Assembly: GCA_003558415.1 (NCBI GenBank)
Contig: PWLT01000012.1
Coordinates: 1 to 14,090 of the forward strand
Origin: Hyphomicrobiales bacterium
GTDB lineage: Bacteria; Pseudomonadota; Alphaproteobacteria; Rhodobacterales; Rhodobacteraceae
Direction of reading: 5' to 3'
Length of the DNA: 14,090 nucleotides
This document shows positions 12,896 to 14,090 of this stretch, in pieces (position 1 is the first letter of the stretch; each line of letters starts with the position of its first letter). A model generated the notes under the pieces. That model saw nothing but the letters and a program-made list of their open reading frames with translations, was not told the origin of the DNA and did not search any database. A program made the translations under genes and the position numbers.

Positions 12896-14090
12896 TGGAC
12901 TTGCCGATGACGTGACAGAGGCGCTCGATCCGCTGACGGCCCTGCCCGCATGGGTCAAGGGCGAGAAGCGGCTCTCGTCGATGTTGCCTTACGTCAGCCT
13001 CGTGACCGACCGGACGATCCGGACCCGCGGCAACGAGCTGATGCAATGTATCCGGCTTGAAGGGGTGAACAGCACGACGAGCGAGGACGCGCATCTCGAC
13101 CGGATCGGCGGGCTTCTCGCCGGCATCGTCGCGCAGGTGGGAACCGAGTTCTCCTTCTATCTGCACAAGGTCTCGAAAGCGGTCGATGTGACCTTGCCGC
13201 CCATCCCGGGCGAGGGGTTCGCGGCAGCGGTCGATCAGCGCTGGCGCGCGCATCTGGGTCGGTCGGGTCTACGCGACAAGACGCTGACGCTCACGGTGCT
13301 GAAGCGCCCCGAGACCGGCAGCCGCCTGCCCTTTGGTCTGGGGGCGTCGCGCGCAAGGCATGCGGCCGATACGACGCGCCGCTTGCGCAAGCTCGATGAG
13401 GTCGTGGGGTTTCTGCTGTCGTCCTTCGATGAGCTGAAGCCCCGCCTGCTTACGGCCAGCACCGGCGAGCTTCTGGGCTTCCTCGGCTCGCTCAACACAG
13501 GCGAGGAGCATCCGCTCTTCCCGCGGTCGCGCCTCGGCGTGATCGCCGAGGACGTGGCCAATACCCGCGTCACCTTCCGCGGCACGAACATCGCGCTCTC
13601 CGATGGCGCCGTGGGCGACAAGCTGGGCGCGATCTTCGCGGTGAAGAATTCCCCCGCCAAGACGGACAGCCTGATGCTTGATGAGCTGAACCTGCCCGTC
13701 GACATGGTGGTCACCCACTCCTTCGTGCCGATCAACGCCAATATCATGGCGGGTCGCATCAAGCGGCAGCTGCGTCTGATGCAGGCCGCCAATGACGGGG
13801 CGGTCAGCCTCGCGCAGGAACTGGAACTCGCCCAGGACGATCTGGAATCGAAACGCCTGATCTTCGGTGAGCACCATATGACCGTGGCCGTCTATGCGCG
13901 CACCAGAGGCCAGCTCGACGATATTGCGGCCGAGATCCGCAACATCTCCGCCACCTCTGGGATCAACCTGATCTCGGAAGCCTTCGGCGCGCGGGCGCAT
14001 TTCATGGCGCAGCATCCCGGCAACCCCGGCGCGCGCAGCCGCAAGGCCGCGATCACGAACCACAACTTCGCCGATCTCGCCACCTTCCAC
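12885..14090 (+). CDS. virB4: VirB4/TrbE-type ATPase, N-terminal part
   Basis: VirB4 is the conserved ATPase that powers pilus assembly and substrate transfer. The frame is open from ATG at 12885 to the end of the window, giving 402 residues of a protein usually near 800 aa. The visible part is the N-terminal CagE/TrbE/VirB domain: it opens MPRDGLADDV, includes LPAWVKGEKRLSSMLPYVSL (about 18-37) and TGELLGFLGSLNTG (about 195-208), and reaches the region with ITNHNFADLATF. The Walker A motif lies beyond the edge and cannot be checked. The start overlaps virB3 by 11 bp; the virB3-virB4 order is the standard one. No internal stop or frameshift is seen. Confidence 0.92.
   Translation, partial: MPRDGLADDVTEALDPLTALPAWVKGEKRLSSMLPYVSLVTDRTIRTRGNELMQCIRLEGVNSTTSEDAHLDRIGGLLAGIVAQVGTEFSFYLHKVSKAVDVTLPPIPGEGFAAAVDQRWRAHLGRSGLRDKTLTLTVLKRPETGSRLPFGLGASRARHAADTTRRLRKLDEVVGFLLSSFDELKPRLLTASTGELLGFLGSLNTGEEHPLFPRSRLGVIAEDVANTRVTFRGTNIALSDGAVGDKLGAIFAVKNSPAKTDSLMLDELNLPVDMVVTHSFVPINANIMAGRIKRQLRLMQAANDGAVSLAQELELAQDDLESKRLIFGEHHMTVAVYARTRGQLDDIAAEIRNISATSGINLISEAFGARAHFMAQHPGNPGARSRKAAITNHNFADLATFH

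Noticed and set aside
1..14090. CRISPR array, rRNA genes or intact insertion sequence
   Set aside because: No regularly spaced repeats with spacers, no rRNA sequence, and no complete transposase gene were seen.

Overview
This 14 kb window looks like part of a large plasmid or chromid from an alphaproteobacterium, most likely a Rhodobacteraceae (Roseobacter-group) member. The reasons are the high GC content, a plasmid-type ParA/ParB pair with its own palindromic centromere-like sites, an exosortase fused to an EpsI domain, a dTDP-rhamnose operon, and the start of a VirB type IV secretion (conjugation) operon. The assignment is by recognition of protein families only; no search was run. The replication initiator is not visible and may lie upstream of position 1.

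Layout. (1) Positions 1-2200 form a stability module: the 3' end of parA, two perfect 16-bp palindromes (GTTTCGCGCGCGAAAC) exactly 60 bp apart, parB, a Phd/VapC-type toxin-antitoxin pair with a tandem-palindrome operator, and further palindromes at 1398, 2180 and 4229. A possible 34-codon leader ORF with a strong ribosome binding site runs through the first two palindromes. (2) Positions 2237-3859 (minus strand) encode an exosortase (XrtD-like) with a C-terminal EpsI domain. (3) A complete tRNA-Ser(GGA) with encoded CCA lies at 4344-4433. (4) Positions 4579-8012 (minus strand) hold a compact rmlC-rmlB-rmlD-rmlA operon for dTDP-L-rhamnose. (5) Positions 8013-8460 are non-coding and may contain eroded mobile-element debris. 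(6) Positions 8461-14090 are a conjugation region: a secreted TrbM-like protein (minus), a Fic AMP-transferase (plus), a small secreted protein (minus), then a plus-strand operon of an unrecognised 121-aa gene, virB1, virB2, virB3 and the first half of virB4, which runs off the window.

How it fits together. The partition system and the toxin-antitoxin pair keep the replicon, the VirB genes move it, and the exosortase plus rhamnose cargo points to envelope or exopolysaccharide functions. Rhamnose operons on roseobacter plasmids have been linked to surface attachment; that link here is inference. The most interesting non-coding signals are the palindrome array with its embedded leader ORF and a shared promoter element: the same 29-bp arrangement (24 identical positions) lies upstream of the TrbM-like gene and of the virB operon, in the same orientation to transcription, suggesting the two units are co-regulated.
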